Assembly: GCF_963676735.1 (NCBI RefSeq)
Contig: NZ_OY781464.1
Span: 5,219,925-5,283,924 of the forward strand
DNA length: 64,000 nucleotides
Direction of reading: 5' to 3'
DNA from: an uncultured Draconibacterium sp.
Lineage (GTDB): Bacteria; Bacteroidota; Bacteroidia; Bacteroidales; Prolixibacteraceae
A program made the position numbers and the translations under genes. This document shows positions 8,484 through 16,019 of this stretch, piece after piece. Each line of letters opens with the position of its first letter. Within the stretch, counting starts at the first letter, position 1. The notes beneath the pieces are model-generated. The model worked only from the letters and a program-made list of their open reading frames with translations. It did not search any database and was not told the DNA's origin.

Positions 8484-9188
8484 TTATTCCATCCAAAAAC
8501 GGTTCTTTTTGTAAATCTTTTTTCCCCAATACACAAAAGGAGTATCGGCGGCGGCAACGGCCCATTTCAGGAAATAGGTGGTTAGCAGAATTTCTACCAG
8601 TACCGGCATTGGGTACACTCCCCAAAAGGCAATGGCAACAAAAACAACACTGTCAATCAGCTGCGAAACCATGGTGCTAAGGTTGTTGCGTAACCAAATC
8701 TGCTTGTCTTTCGAAAAACGTTTACGCCAGAAGTGGTAGGCCCAAACATCGTGGCGCTGCGACAAGAGGTAGGCTGCCAGGCTGGCAACGGCAATACGCG
8801 GCATCAGGCTAAAAATAGTGCTGGTTGCTTCGTGTGTAATTCCGGCAAATTCGTCGCCTTCAAGCGGTAAAAACTGTAGCGCCAGATTCATTAACAGGGT
8901 CATTGAAATAAGGCTGAAAAAACCAATCCAAACGGCCTTTTTAGCTTCTTCCTTTCCGTAGTTCTCCGACAGGATATCGGTAACCAGAAACGATGTGGCA
9001 TATACAATGTTACCCAAAGTAGCTACAAGCCCAAAAAGCTCAACGGTTTGAATTACCTGAATATTGGCAACTATAACTGAAATCGGGATCCACATGACAA
9101 GGCCCCATTTGCCAAACAGGCGGTAAGCTAAAATAATTAACAGGAAATTTGCCAGCAGCATAGCCAGCCAAAGAATTTCGTTTTGCAT
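8484..9188 (-). CDS. yhhQ: queuosine precursor transporter
   Basis: A 234-residue inner-membrane protein with about six hydrophobic helices, matching the YhhQ/COG1738 (DUF165) family that imports queuosine precursors (preQ0/preQ1) for tRNA modification. The family-typical segment N-I-V-Y-A-T-S-F-L-V-T-D-I-L-S-E-N-Y-G is present at ~60-80, followed by K-E-E-A-K-K-A-V-W-I-G-F. Length fits the family. The start at 9188 is fixed by a preQ1-type aptamer whose A-rich tail runs directly into the ATG, independent support for the substrate. It is transcribed alone from its own promoter at 9252-9281 and converges on the lipoprotein gene. Confidence 0.93.
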   Translation of the reverse strand: MQNEILWLAMLLANFLLIILAYRLFGKWGLVMWIPISVIVANIQVIQTVELFGLVATLGNIVYATSFLVTDILSENYGKEEAKKAVWIGFFSLISMTLLMNLALQFLPLEGDEFAGITHEATSTIFSLMPRIAVASLAAYLLSQRHDVWAYHFWRKRFSKDKQIWLRNNLSTMVSQLIDSVVFVAIAFWGVYPMPVLVEILLTTYFLKWAVAAADTPFVYWGKKIYKKNRFWME

Positions 9189-9189
9189 T

Positions 9190-9226
9190 TTTTTAATTTT
9201 TTAATTGCAGGGTGATGCCACCTGCA
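9190..9226 (-). promoter_or_regulatory. preQ1-I-type riboswitch
   Basis: Read on the minus strand: stem P1 TGCAGG (9226-9221) with CCTGCA (9211-9206), loop T-G-G-C-A-T-C-A-C carrying the GGT-GCA-ACCC pattern of the Thermoanaerobacter-type preQ1-I aptamer, then the A-rich tail AATTAAAAAATTAAAAAA ending at the ATG. The tail that forms the pseudoknot is also the translation initiation region, so ligand binding should block translation of yhhQ. It sits in front of a queuosine-precursor transporter, as expected for this riboswitch class. Confidence 0.75.
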
Positions 9227-9251
9227 TGGTTTATACTAAAATTTTGGCCTG

Positions 9252-9281
9252 CAAATGTAACGGAAAAAGCTGAAAATCAAA
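9252..9281 (-). promoter_or_regulatory. yhhQ promoter
   Basis: On the minus strand TTTG (9281-9278) and TACATTTG (9259-9252) are separated by 18 bp, matching the Bacteroidota -33/-7 pattern (TTTG...TAnnTTTG). The predicted transcript would start about 20 nt before the riboswitch stem. Confidence 0.7.
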
Positions 9282-9297
9282 ATCGGTACAAAAAATC

Positions 9298-10371
9298 TTA
9301 GCTTTTTGTACGTTTCAGCACCTCGAGGATGTTTTTTTCAATGCGACCAAACAAGGAAACTCCCGACGCTCCATTTTTTAGCGCCACGCGTATGCCCTGT
9401 TCCAGTTCCTCGTCCGATTTAAAATCGGGAAGATATAGGCCGGCATATATCGGAAATTTTCCGCATAAAAAGTGCAGGCCTTCCTCTACTGCATCGCCAA
9501 TCCAGTTGACGCTTTCGCGGTAAAAACCATGGTAAATCATTGGGCAAACGGCATCAAGATTCCAGTTGGTCCAGTCTTGCCGAACAATGCGGCGGGCAAT
9601 TTCGGGTGTCGGAAAAACGGCAGCGGTAATGGGTTTGTTTTTGGCATGGGCAATTTCGGACAGGTGGTTAACAATACTGTTTACCTGCTCGTAACGGTAT
9701 TTGCGCCAGGCCGGACTTTGGTCGGGATGTTCCATTTCCAGCGGATCTTTACCCGTTTTCTTTTTGAAATTTTCGCGGCAGGTGTCGCAGTAGCAAAAAT
9801 CGTATTCGGGCAATTCGCGGCTTTGGTCAATTCCGTAGGTTTCCCACAGGTTAACCGGAAGTATAACATCGCAGTAGCGCACATAGTCGAGGTGCAGGCC
9901 ATCTACATAGTCTTTTTCAAGAATTTCGTTTGAAAGTTGCGACAGGTAGTTTTTTACCTCGGGTTTTGATGGGCACAACCACCGGTAATAGCCAACGTAT
10001 GGCGGATTGGTGGCACACGATTTCCCATCGCGACTAATGGCATACCACTCCGGATGGCTTTCAAGCAGCGACTTTTCACCACGGTTCATGGTCCACATCC
10101 AGCGGTGTGTTTCCAATCCGGCTTTTTTGGCTATGCGGAAATGGCGCTCGCTATCGTGTTCGAAAAACATACCGCGAATACCGGCTTCGTAGTAGCTGCT
10201 GTATTTTTTCAGCAGGTCTTCGTCGCTTTCCTCGTGGTTCGGATTTTCCCAAACCCAGTGTTTTGCCTCTTTGGCATCTTCTGATTGTTCTGTTTCGCTT
10301 GCGCAGGCACTGGTTACGGTAAGTCCCATCCCGGCCAGCATTGTGGTTTTAATAAAGTCTCTTTTGTTCAT
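9298..10371 (-). CDS. family-10-like glycosyl hydrolase lipoprotein (COG1649-like)
   Basis: A 357-residue exported protein. The N-terminus (M-N-K-R-D-F-I-K-T-T-M-L-A-G-M-G-L then S-A-C) looks like a lipoprotein or Tat-like signal with Cys at ~23. The rest resembles the TIM-barrel GHL10-type proteins often annotated as family 10 glycosylhydrolases: V-D-G-L-H-L-D-Y-V-R-Y at ~155-165, a Cys-rich C-Y-C-D-T-C-R-E-N-F motif, and A-V-C-P-M-I-Y-H near a barrel strand. The acidic residues in D-G-L-H-L-D-Y are candidates for catalysis, but no substrate is evident. It lies 11 bp downstream of the CBM9-like gene, so the pair is probably one operon for an extracellular or periplasmic glycan. Confidence 0.75.
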   Translation of the reverse strand: MNKRDFIKTTMLAGMGLTVTSACASETEQSEDAKEAKHWVWENPNHEESDEDLLKKYSSYYEAGIRGMFFEHDSERHFRIAKKAGLETHRWMWTMNRGEKSLLESHPEWYAISRDGKSCATNPPYVGYYRWLCPSKPEVKNYLSQLSNEILEKDYVDGLHLDYVRYCDVILPVNLWETYGIDQSRELPEYDFCYCDTCRENFKKKTGKDPLEMEHPDQSPAWRKYRYEQVNSIVNHLSEIAHAKNKPITAAVFPTPEIARRIVRQDWTNWNLDAVCPMIYHGFYRESVNWIGDAVEEGLHFLCGKFPIYAGLYLPDFKSDEELEQGIRVALKNGASGVSLFGRIEKNILEVLKRTKS

Positions 10372-10382
10372 GGTTAAATTGT

Positions 10383-11492
10383 TTATTTTCCCGAAAGTTC
10401 TTCGGTTAATCCATCCTGATTGATGCTGATGACCAGTTCTTTACTGGTTGTTAGTTTTGCAGTCCAGGTTTTTTCAGAAGCCCTTAAATCAATAGTAAAG
10501 CTGGTGCTTTTTTCGTTTCCTTGTGCGGCAACATTCAGGGTAGCCAAATCGTTGCAAAATGTGTTATTTTTTTTGTGGTAATCGCGTTGGGCATAATAAA
10601 TATGCCAAAGCCGGCGAGTAAGCAATTCCTTTTCGGGTATCGGAAATCCTGAAATACCGGCTTCTGTATTGCTGGCAGCAAATTGTATTAGCCCCCAGCG
10701 CTCGGGATAGTGCATGTTAATTACACCCTGCGGACTCCAAACCCAGTTGTTTTCGGGAATTAATTTGCCGGTATCATCGGTTTTGCGCAGGTATTTGCCA
10801 TCAATAATATCGGTTTGCCATTGTACCCGCGAAAAATTAATTTTCCAGCTATCGCCTGCTTCGGGTTGGGCATAAGTGCCATTGTAATTTAGTGCCGAAA
10901 ACGGGATGGCCATTTCAATACACCACTTTTTATCCTTGTCGTTGGGGTTGTTCAGGCTGCCGTCAATGTAAATGGCACTTTTAAAGCCCCGGGTATTCCA
11001 CTTAATATCGGGTTGCCCTCCGTTACGATAGGGCTTTGGCAGAAAAAGGTCGAACAATGTATTTTGAGCATTTACCTCAAATTCGTAATAGTTGTGGGTG
11101 CTACCATCGGGGTCAATAAAAACTTCAAAATCATTTTCGTGGTAAACAATCATGTCATTTTTACTGTAGTAGGCCCAAATATGTTCTTCTTCCAACTGGG
11201 CAAAAATGTAGAGGTTATCTTCATCCCAAAGCATTTTTACCTGTGTTTTATAGGCTGGTTCTGGTTTGTGGTTTCCTTCAATGTCAACAAATTCAGTAGT
11301 CCATGGTGCCTGGTTCCAGGCTTGCTCGTCAGCTACCCCGTCGATTAAAATATTACCCTGGCAATACGGGGCTGTATAGGTATTGGGCAAGCTAAATAAA
11401 TGGGCGTAATTTCCCCATTGCGCATGCGCTGTTTGTTTAAAAACACCGATTAAGAAAAGGGTAAAAAAGAATACACTTCTGATGCCTCGCAT
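10383..11492 (-). CDS. carbohydrate-binding family 9-like secreted protein
   Basis: A 369-residue protein with a Sec signal peptide (hydrophobic V-F-F-F-T-L-F-L-I-G-V-F, cleavage after A-H-A). The body matches the CBM9-like fold of Bacteroidota proteins annotated as carbohydrate-binding family 9-like: I-D-G-V-A-D-E-Q-A-W near the start, then K-M-L-W-D-E-D-N-L-Y-I-F-A, the acidic/aromatic N-D-F-E-V-F-I-D-P-D-G-S, and later W-C-I-E-M-A-I-P-F-S-A-L. It presumably binds a sugar in the periplasm or outside. It is the first gene of a probable two-gene operon with the GHL10-like lipoprotein. Confidence 0.85.
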   Translation of the reverse strand: MRGIRSVFFFTLFLIGVFKQTAHAQWGNYAHLFSLPNTYTAPYCQGNILIDGVADEQAWNQAPWTTEFVDIEGNHKPEPAYKTQVKMLWDEDNLYIFAQLEEEHIWAYYSKNDMIVYHENDFEVFIDPDGSTHNYYEFEVNAQNTLFDLFLPKPYRNGGQPDIKWNTRGFKSAIYIDGSLNNPNDKDKKWCIEMAIPFSALNYNGTYAQPEAGDSWKINFSRVQWQTDIIDGKYLRKTDDTGKLIPENNWVWSPQGVINMHYPERWGLIQFAASNTEAGISGFPIPEKELLTRRLWHIYYAQRDYHKKNNTFCNDLATLNVAAQGNEKSTSFTIDLRASEKTWTAKLTTSKELVISINQDGLTEELSGK

Positions 11493-11510
11493 AATTTTAT
11501 CCAGTATTAA

Positions 11511-11534
11511 TGTCAGATTGTTCTGACAAAAATA
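11511..11534 (-). promoter_or_regulatory. promoter with overlapping palindrome (CBM9/GHL operon)
   Basis: On the minus strand TATTTTTG (11534-11527) fits the -7 consensus TAnnTTTG. Immediately downstream, and overlapping it by two bases, is the perfect inverted repeat TGTCAGA-N4-TCTGACA (11511-11528), placed where a repressor would cover the start point. No regulator for it is encoded nearby. Confidence 0.5.
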
Positions 11535-11587
11535 TTGAAAAAATTACCAAGAGAAGCAAATCTTTTTAAAAAAATTAAAAAACGGAT

Positions 11588-12061
11588 TTAGTTTAAGTCC
11601 ACATCCCGTGAAATGTATTCGCCGTAATCTTTGATGAGTGGGTCATATTTTTCGTGAAACAGTTCAGATGTAACCATAAAATCGGCAGTTGACCGGTTTG
11701 ATGCTGTTGGGATATTGTAGAGAACCGTAATTCTCAACAAGGCTTTTACATCCACATCATGAGGCTGCGGTTGCATTGGGTCCCAAAAGAAAATTAACAT
11801 GTCAATATTTCCTTCGCAAATCATGGCCCCCAGCTGCTGGTCGCCGCCAAGTGGCCCCGATTTTAACCGGGTTACGGTTGGTGGAACAGTGCCATGTTCG
11901 TTGCAGCTTGTTGCCAATGCTTCTTCAACCATTTTTCCAGTTGTTCCGGTGCAGATGAGGTCATGCTGGGCCAGTTCTTTCCAGTTGAAAGACACCCATT
12001 CCATAATATCTTTTTTGCGGTTATCGTGTGCTACGATCGCTATATTCTTTTTTCGCTTCAT
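11588..12061 (-). CDS. mgsA: methylglyoxal synthase
   Basis: A 157-residue cytoplasmic enzyme converting dihydroxyacetone phosphate to methylglyoxal and phosphate, a bypass of lower glycolysis under phosphate limitation. Key family features are present: A-H-D at ~11-13, phosphate-binding T-G-T-T-G (~38-42), the G-P-L-G-G-D-Q-Q loop with Asp74 (equivalent to catalytic Asp71 in E. coli), H101-D-V-D104, and the C-terminal N-I-P-T-A-S-N-R-S-T-A-D. Length matches the family (~150). It appears monocistronic, with a -7 box (TACATTTG) at 12112-12119. Confidence 0.96.
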   Translation of the reverse strand: MKRKKNIAIVAHDNRKKDIMEWVSFNWKELAQHDLICTGTTGKMVEEALATSCNEHGTVPPTVTRLKSGPLGGDQQLGAMICEGNIDMLIFFWDPMQPQPHDVDVKALLRITVLYNIPTASNRSTADFMVTSELFHEKYDPLIKDYGEYISRDVDLN

Positions 12062-12111
12062 TGTTTCATGTTTTGTTTCAGTAGCTTATATACTGAATAT
12101 TGTTTTCGGTT

Positions 12112-12119
12112 CAAATGTA
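12112..12119 (-). promoter_or_regulatory. mgsA -7 box
   Basis: TACATTTG on the minus strand matches TAnnTTTG exactly and lies 50 bp before the mgsA start. No clear -33 element is visible. Confidence 0.5.
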
Positions 12120-12241
12120 GATTGTTTTTAAATAGGGAGACATGAGAAATATGTTTTATAACATGGATTTAGCTCAAATTTAATTTCTGACCTTATTCCC
12201 AATGGACCGCTTAACGTTTGAGTAACCTTCCGTAACGTTGA

Positions 12242-13624
12242 TTATAAAAGGCTTTTCATTTCGTCGATCATTTGCTGAGCCAACTTATCTGCTTCTTCAA
12301 TTGATTTGGCCTCGGCATAAATCCGGATAATCAGTTCGGTATTCGATTTGCGCAGGTGAACCCACGATTCCGCAAAATCAATTTTTACACCATCGCTTGT
12401 TGTAACCTCTTCGTGCGCATACTTCTCTTTCATTTTCAAAAGAATTCCATCCACATCAATTTCGGGAGTGAGTTCAATCTTATTTTTCGATATAAAATAA
12501 TCGGGGTACGTTTTTCTTAATGCTGAACATGTAAGGCCTGATTTTGCCAAATGCGTAAGGAAAAGTGCGGCTCCAACCAGGGCATCGCGGCCACTGTGAC
12601 TGGCGGGGTAAATAATTCCACCGTTCCCTTCGCCACCGATAACGGCATTTGTTTCGCGCATTTTTGCCACAACATTTACTTCGCCAACCATACCTGCAGC
12701 ATAACTTTGCCCATGTTTTTCTGTTACATCGCGCAATGCCCGGCTCGACGACAGATTAGACACCGTATTGCCTGGCGTGTGGCTTAACACATAGTCGGCA
12801 ACGGCTACCAGTGTATATTCTTCGTTAAACATCGAGCCATCTTCGTTAATTATTGCCAGGCGATCTACATCCGGATCAACCACAAAGCCAACATCAACGT
12901 TACCGTTTTTTATAATGGCTGAGGTTTCTACCAGGTTTTCAGGAAGCGGCTCCGGAGTGTGTGCAAAATGCCCGGTAGGCTCGCAGTTTATTTCAACAAT
13001 AGTTTTAATTCCCAGTGCATTAAATAATGCGGGCATTGCAATGCCGCCCACCGAGTTTACGGCATCAATGGCAACTGAAAAACTGGCTTTTTTAATGGCT
13101 TCTACATCCACCAAATCAAGATTTAATACGTGTTGAATATGAGTCTCGGTGTAGTCTTTTTCAACTACTGTTCCCAGGTCATCAACATTGGCAAAGTTAA
13201 AGTCTTCAGCATCGGCAAGCTCCAGAATTTTTGCTCCTTCTGCGGCATTCAAAAATTCGCCTTTGGCATTCAGTAGTTTTAATGCATTCCATTGCTTGGG
13301 GTTATGGCTTGCTGTGAGGATAATCCCGCCATCGGCCTTTTCTTCGGTAACGGCAATTTCGGTGGTTGGTGTACTTGCCAAGCCAATGTTTACCACCTTG
13401 CAGCCCATTCCTGAAAGTGTTGATACAACTATAGATGCTACCATTTCGCCCGAAATGCGGGCATCGCGTCCAACAACTACGGTAATTTTTTCTTTGTTTG
13501 CATTTTGTTGTGCCCAGGTGGCGTAAGCTGCGGTAAATTTAACAATGTCAAGCGGACTCAGGCCTTCGCCCGGTTTGCCGCCAATTGTGCCGCGTATTCC
13601 CGAAATTGATTTTATTAATGTCAT
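12242..13624 (-). CDS. glmM: phosphoglucosamine mutase (phosphohexomutase family)
   Basis: A 460-residue alpha-D-phosphohexomutase. I take ATG 13624 (M-T-L-I-K-S-I-S-G-I-R-G-T-I-G-G) as the start: an in-frame start at 13651 would lie inside the -7 box at 13649-13656. Catalytic Ser106 sits in T-A-S-H-N-P; metal-binding D250-P-D252-V-D254-R follows; the sugar-binding loop is G-E-G-N-G-G; the phosphate-binding C-terminal domain contains R-K-S-N-T-E. The N-terminal R-G-T-I-G-G and the loop G-E-G-N-G-G fit the GlmM-type enzymes of Bacteroidota, which interconvert glucosamine-6-P and glucosamine-1-P for cell-wall synthesis. Phosphomannomutase activity cannot be excluded. Confidence 0.9.
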   Translation of the reverse strand: MTLIKSISGIRGTIGGKPGEGLSPLDIVKFTAAYATWAQQNANKEKITVVVGRDARISGEMVASIVVSTLSGMGCKVVNIGLASTPTTEIAVTEEKADGGIILTASHNPKQWNALKLLNAKGEFLNAAEGAKILELADAEDFNFANVDDLGTVVEKDYTETHIQHVLNLDLVDVEAIKKASFSVAIDAVNSVGGIAMPALFNALGIKTIVEINCEPTGHFAHTPEPLPENLVETSAIIKNGNVDVGFVVDPDVDRLAIINEDGSMFNEEYTLVAVADYVLSHTPGNTVSNLSSSRALRDVTEKHGQSYAAGMVGEVNVVAKMRETNAVIGGEGNGGIIYPASHSGRDALVGAALFLTHLAKSGLTCSALRKTYPDYFISKNKIELTPEIDVDGILLKMKEKYAHEEVTTSDGVKIDFAESWVHLRKSNTELIIRIYAEAKSIEEADKLAQQMIDEMKSLL

Positions 13625-13648
13625 AATCTGATGTTCAGTTTTGGTAAA

Positions 13649-13656
13649 CAAAGATA
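13649..13656 (-). promoter_or_regulatory. glmM -7 box
   Basis: TATCTTTG on the minus strand is an exact TAnnTTTG match, 24 bp before the chosen glmM start. It argues against the longer open frame being translated. Confidence 0.55.
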
Positions 13657-13705
13657 GAAAGTAGAAGCAAAATAACAGGGGTGAATGGATAAGATTGTTG
13701 GTGGT

Positions 13706-14383
13706 TTAATCCAATTCTTTTAGCTCGCGGAGAGTAGATTTCAGTTTCTTGATATAATTCCCATACAGTTTTCGGAATCCCCAACGAAGCGAAAAGAAAA
13801 TGGCACTTCCTATCAGTAAAACAATAGCTATTGAAATAGCAACGGCCAAAATAAGTTTGCCGGTTTCAATATCTGCAAATTGCAGTCCTTGCAACTCGGC
13901 ATTGTGGTTTAAACCTTCGTACATTCCCATGGTAAAAGCCGAGGCCATAGCCAGCAGCATAATCGCCAGAGCAAGATAAAATAGTCGTTGATAGATGGTT
14001 AGTGTCTCGATGATCTTTTTTAAGGTGCCTTTTAAATCGCAGGCTACATCGCAATGTTTTTTAACCCGGTAATATTTTATAACAAAGTACAGAAATGTAG
14101 TTACGATGAGTATGTTTCCTAAAAACGCCAAAAAAAGCACCCATTCAGGAATGGGCATTTCGCTGTAATATTTCTCGATGGTTTCCGGCGAGAAAAACAA
14201 ATCATCAAGCATAAATAAAACAATCAGCCCCAGCAAAACGGCAAATCCAATTTTTATATTGCGGTCAATACGTTCAATAAGGCTTTTGGTGCGCTTGCCC
14301 AGCATGCTTCGTAACTGCTCCTCGTCCAGTTCTTTGCCAGGAGCCAGTTTATTCCATGTATTTTTCAGATCCTGTAAATCCAT
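13706..14383 (-). CDS. membrane protein partnered with ECF sigma factor
   Basis: A 225-residue protein with a soluble N-terminal ~45 residues (M-D-L-Q-D-L-K-N-T-W-N-K-L), then about four hydrophobic helices (~46-62, ~82-104, ~135-155, ~180-200) and a basic C-terminal tail. It starts 2 bp after the stop of the sigma gene, so the two are translationally coupled. Its position and topology suggest a membrane-bound regulator (anti-sigma-like) for that sigma factor; no zinc-binding anti-sigma motif (HxxxCxxC) is present, so this is inference from context. In Bacteroidota similar proteins are annotated only as hypothetical. Confidence 0.75.
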   Translation of the reverse strand: MDLQDLKNTWNKLAPGKELDEEQLRSMLGKRTKSLIERIDRNIKIGFAVLLGLIVLFMLDDLFFSPETIEKYYSEMPIPEWVLFLAFLGNILIVTTFLYFVIKYYRVKKHCDVACDLKGTLKKIIETLTIYQRLFYLALAIMLLAMASAFTMGMYEGLNHNAELQGLQFADIETGKLILAVAISIAIVLLIGSAIFFSLRWGFRKLYGNYIKKLKSTLRELKELD

Positions 14384-14385
14384 AG

Positions 14386-14877
14386 CTACTCATCTTCAGT
14401 TAGCATCAGTTTTTTTAGCTTCTTTTTAATCCGGTTCATTTTTACGCGCACGTAGTTTTGCGTAATACCTGTTATCTCAGCAATTTCCTCGTATTTTTTA
14501 TTTTCAAGGAACAGCAGCACAATCGACTTTTCAATTCCCGTTAGCTGCTGAATGGCTTTGTGCAATACTTTTATATTCTCTTCGGTTTCGGTGTCGTACT
14601 TTTCATCTTCAATCTGAAAATTTTCGTACGTTAAACTGCTTTGGTCAGGTCTTCTTTTACTTTTTTTAAAGGTAGTAATGGCCGTGTTCAAGGCCACACG
14701 ATACATCCAGGTTGATACCTTTGAGTCTCCTCGGAAATTGGGGTACGATTTCCACAATTGCGCTACAATTTCCTGAAAAAGATCGTTGCGGTCATCTTCC
14801 GTGTCGCAATAAATGTTGCAAACCTTGTGGATAATGCCCTGGTTCTTTTGAATGATGTGTAAAAATTCCTTTTCCAA
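14386..14877 (-). CDS. ECF-type RNA polymerase sigma factor
   Basis: A 163-residue sigma-70 family protein. Region 2 (~10-80) contains D-R-N-D-L-F-Q-E-I-V-A-Q-L-W-K and F-R-G-D-S-K-V-S-T-W-M-Y-R-V-A-L-N-T-A; region 4 (~105-155) contains the helix-turn-helix Y-E-E-I-A-E-I-T-G-I-T-Q-N-Y-V-R-V-K-M-N-R. No region 1 or 3, as in ECF sigmas. The start is TTG at 14877; no ATG is available in frame upstream before a stop, which implies weak initiation. It is co-transcribed with the downstream membrane protein (2-bp gap). Confidence 0.9.
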   Translation of the reverse strand: MEKEFLHIIQKNQGIIHKVCNIYCDTEDDRNDLFQEIVAQLWKSYPNFRGDSKVSTWMYRVALNTAITTFKKSKRRPDQSSLTYENFQIEDEKYDTETEENIKVLHKAIQQLTGIEKSIVLLFLENKKYEEIAEITGITQNYVRVKMNRIKKKLKKLMLTEDE

Positions 14878-14991
14878 AATCGGATTATTAGTAACTGATA
14901 GTGCGAATAATTACATTTTTGGACAACAAACTGTGATTGTTTGTTAAAGGTAAAAGTTATTGTGGAAACAACACTATAAATGGTGTTTGCA

Positions 14992-15921
14992 TTAAATCAT
15001 TTTTAAAAACTTAATTTCTTTATCGGTAAGGAGACGCCATTTTCCGCGGGGCAGATTTTTTTTAGTTAAGCCGGCAAATAGTACACGGTCGAGTTTTTTT
15101 ACGCGGTAGCCAAAGTGCTCGAAAATACGACGAACAATGCGGTTTTTTCCCGAGTGAATTTCAATCCCCACTTCGGTTTTGTCATCAGCTTTAATATAGC
15201 TAATGGCATCGGCGGCAATTGGGCCATCTTCCAATTGAATACCTTCGGCAATCATTTCCATATGGCCGCGTTCAACGGGTTTATCGAGCGATACCTGGTA
15301 CACCTTCTTTTTGTTGTGACTGGGGTGTGTCAGTTTTTTCGAGAGGTCGCCATCGTTGGTAAACAGTAACAGTCCTGTGGTATTTCGGTCGAGTCGTCCA
15401 ACCGGATAAACACGCTCATCGCAGGCACCTTTCAGCAGGTCCATCACAATTTTATCGGCATGCGGGTCGTCGGTGGTTGTAACGTAATCTTTTGGTTTGT
15501 TTAAAAGGATGTACACTTTACGCTCGGCTTCAATTTTTCGCCCATCGAACCGTACTTCGTCGCCCGGCAGAACGCGTGTTCCGAGTTCGGTAACAGTTTT
15601 GCCGTTAATGGTTACCATGCCGGCACCAATAAAGGTATCGGCTTCGCGCCGCGAGCAAACACCGGCGTTGGCGATAAAACGGTTTAAGCGCATTCCTTCA
15701 GCCGAAAGTGTTTTTAGTTTTGGTCGTGGTGCACTTTCCACTTTTTTTGCCGGTTTACCAAATTTTTTCCGGGGTTTGAATTCCTTTTTGGGTTCTGATT
15801 TTTCAACTACCCGTGATTTTCCAATTCGTTTTCCTGAAGGTGCTTTCCCCGAACGTTTTGATGTGTTTCCGGATGATTTACCTTGTGAATTGCCCCGGCT
15901 GCTGTTGTTACTCTTGCGCAT
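14992..15921 (-). CDS. rluB: 23S rRNA pseudouridine synthase, RluB/RsuA family
   Basis: A 309-residue enzyme. The first ~70 residues are a Lys/Arg/Ser/Gly-rich disordered extension, probably RNA-binding and common in Bacteroidota members. An S4 domain follows (~76-125: M-R-L-N-R-F-I-A-N-A-G-V-C-S-R-R-E-A-D), then the catalytic domain with P-V-G-R-L-D-R-N-T-T-G-L-L-L-F-T, whose Asp is the nucleophile that isomerises uridine. The C-terminal R-I-V-R-R-I-F-E is conserved in the RsuA/RluB/E/F group. It most likely modifies 23S rRNA (RluB-like), although RluF or RsuA cannot be strictly separated by eye. A near-consensus -7 box (GATCTTTG) lies at 15939-15946. Confidence 0.9.
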   Translation of the reverse strand: MRKSNNSSRGNSQGKSSGNTSKRSGKAPSGKRIGKSRVVEKSEPKKEFKPRKKFGKPAKKVESAPRPKLKTLSAEGMRLNRFIANAGVCSRREADTFIGAGMVTINGKTVTELGTRVLPGDEVRFDGRKIEAERKVYILLNKPKDYVTTTDDPHADKIVMDLLKGACDERVYPVGRLDRNTTGLLLFTNDGDLSKKLTHPSHNKKKVYQVSLDKPVERGHMEMIAEGIQLEDGPIAADAISYIKADDKTEVGIEIHSGKNRIVRRIFEHFGYRVKKLDRVLFAGLTKKNLPRGKWRLLTDKEIKFLKMI

Positions 15922-16019
15922 TGCTAAATTATTTTGTGCAAAGATCGATAATTTTTCGGATTTGGAATTCGATTTCCCTGAATTCGCTTAATTTCGATGA
16001 ATTAATAAAAAAAAAGGCT

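Noticed and set aside
9472..9933. 153-residue plus-strand ORF inside the GHL10-like gene
   Set aside because: Antisense shadow of the minus-strand gene with clear protein features.
15813..16019. Longer N-terminus for the AIM24-family gene
   Set aside because: The extension lies antisense to rluB and over its promoter; family similarity starts at ATG 16020.
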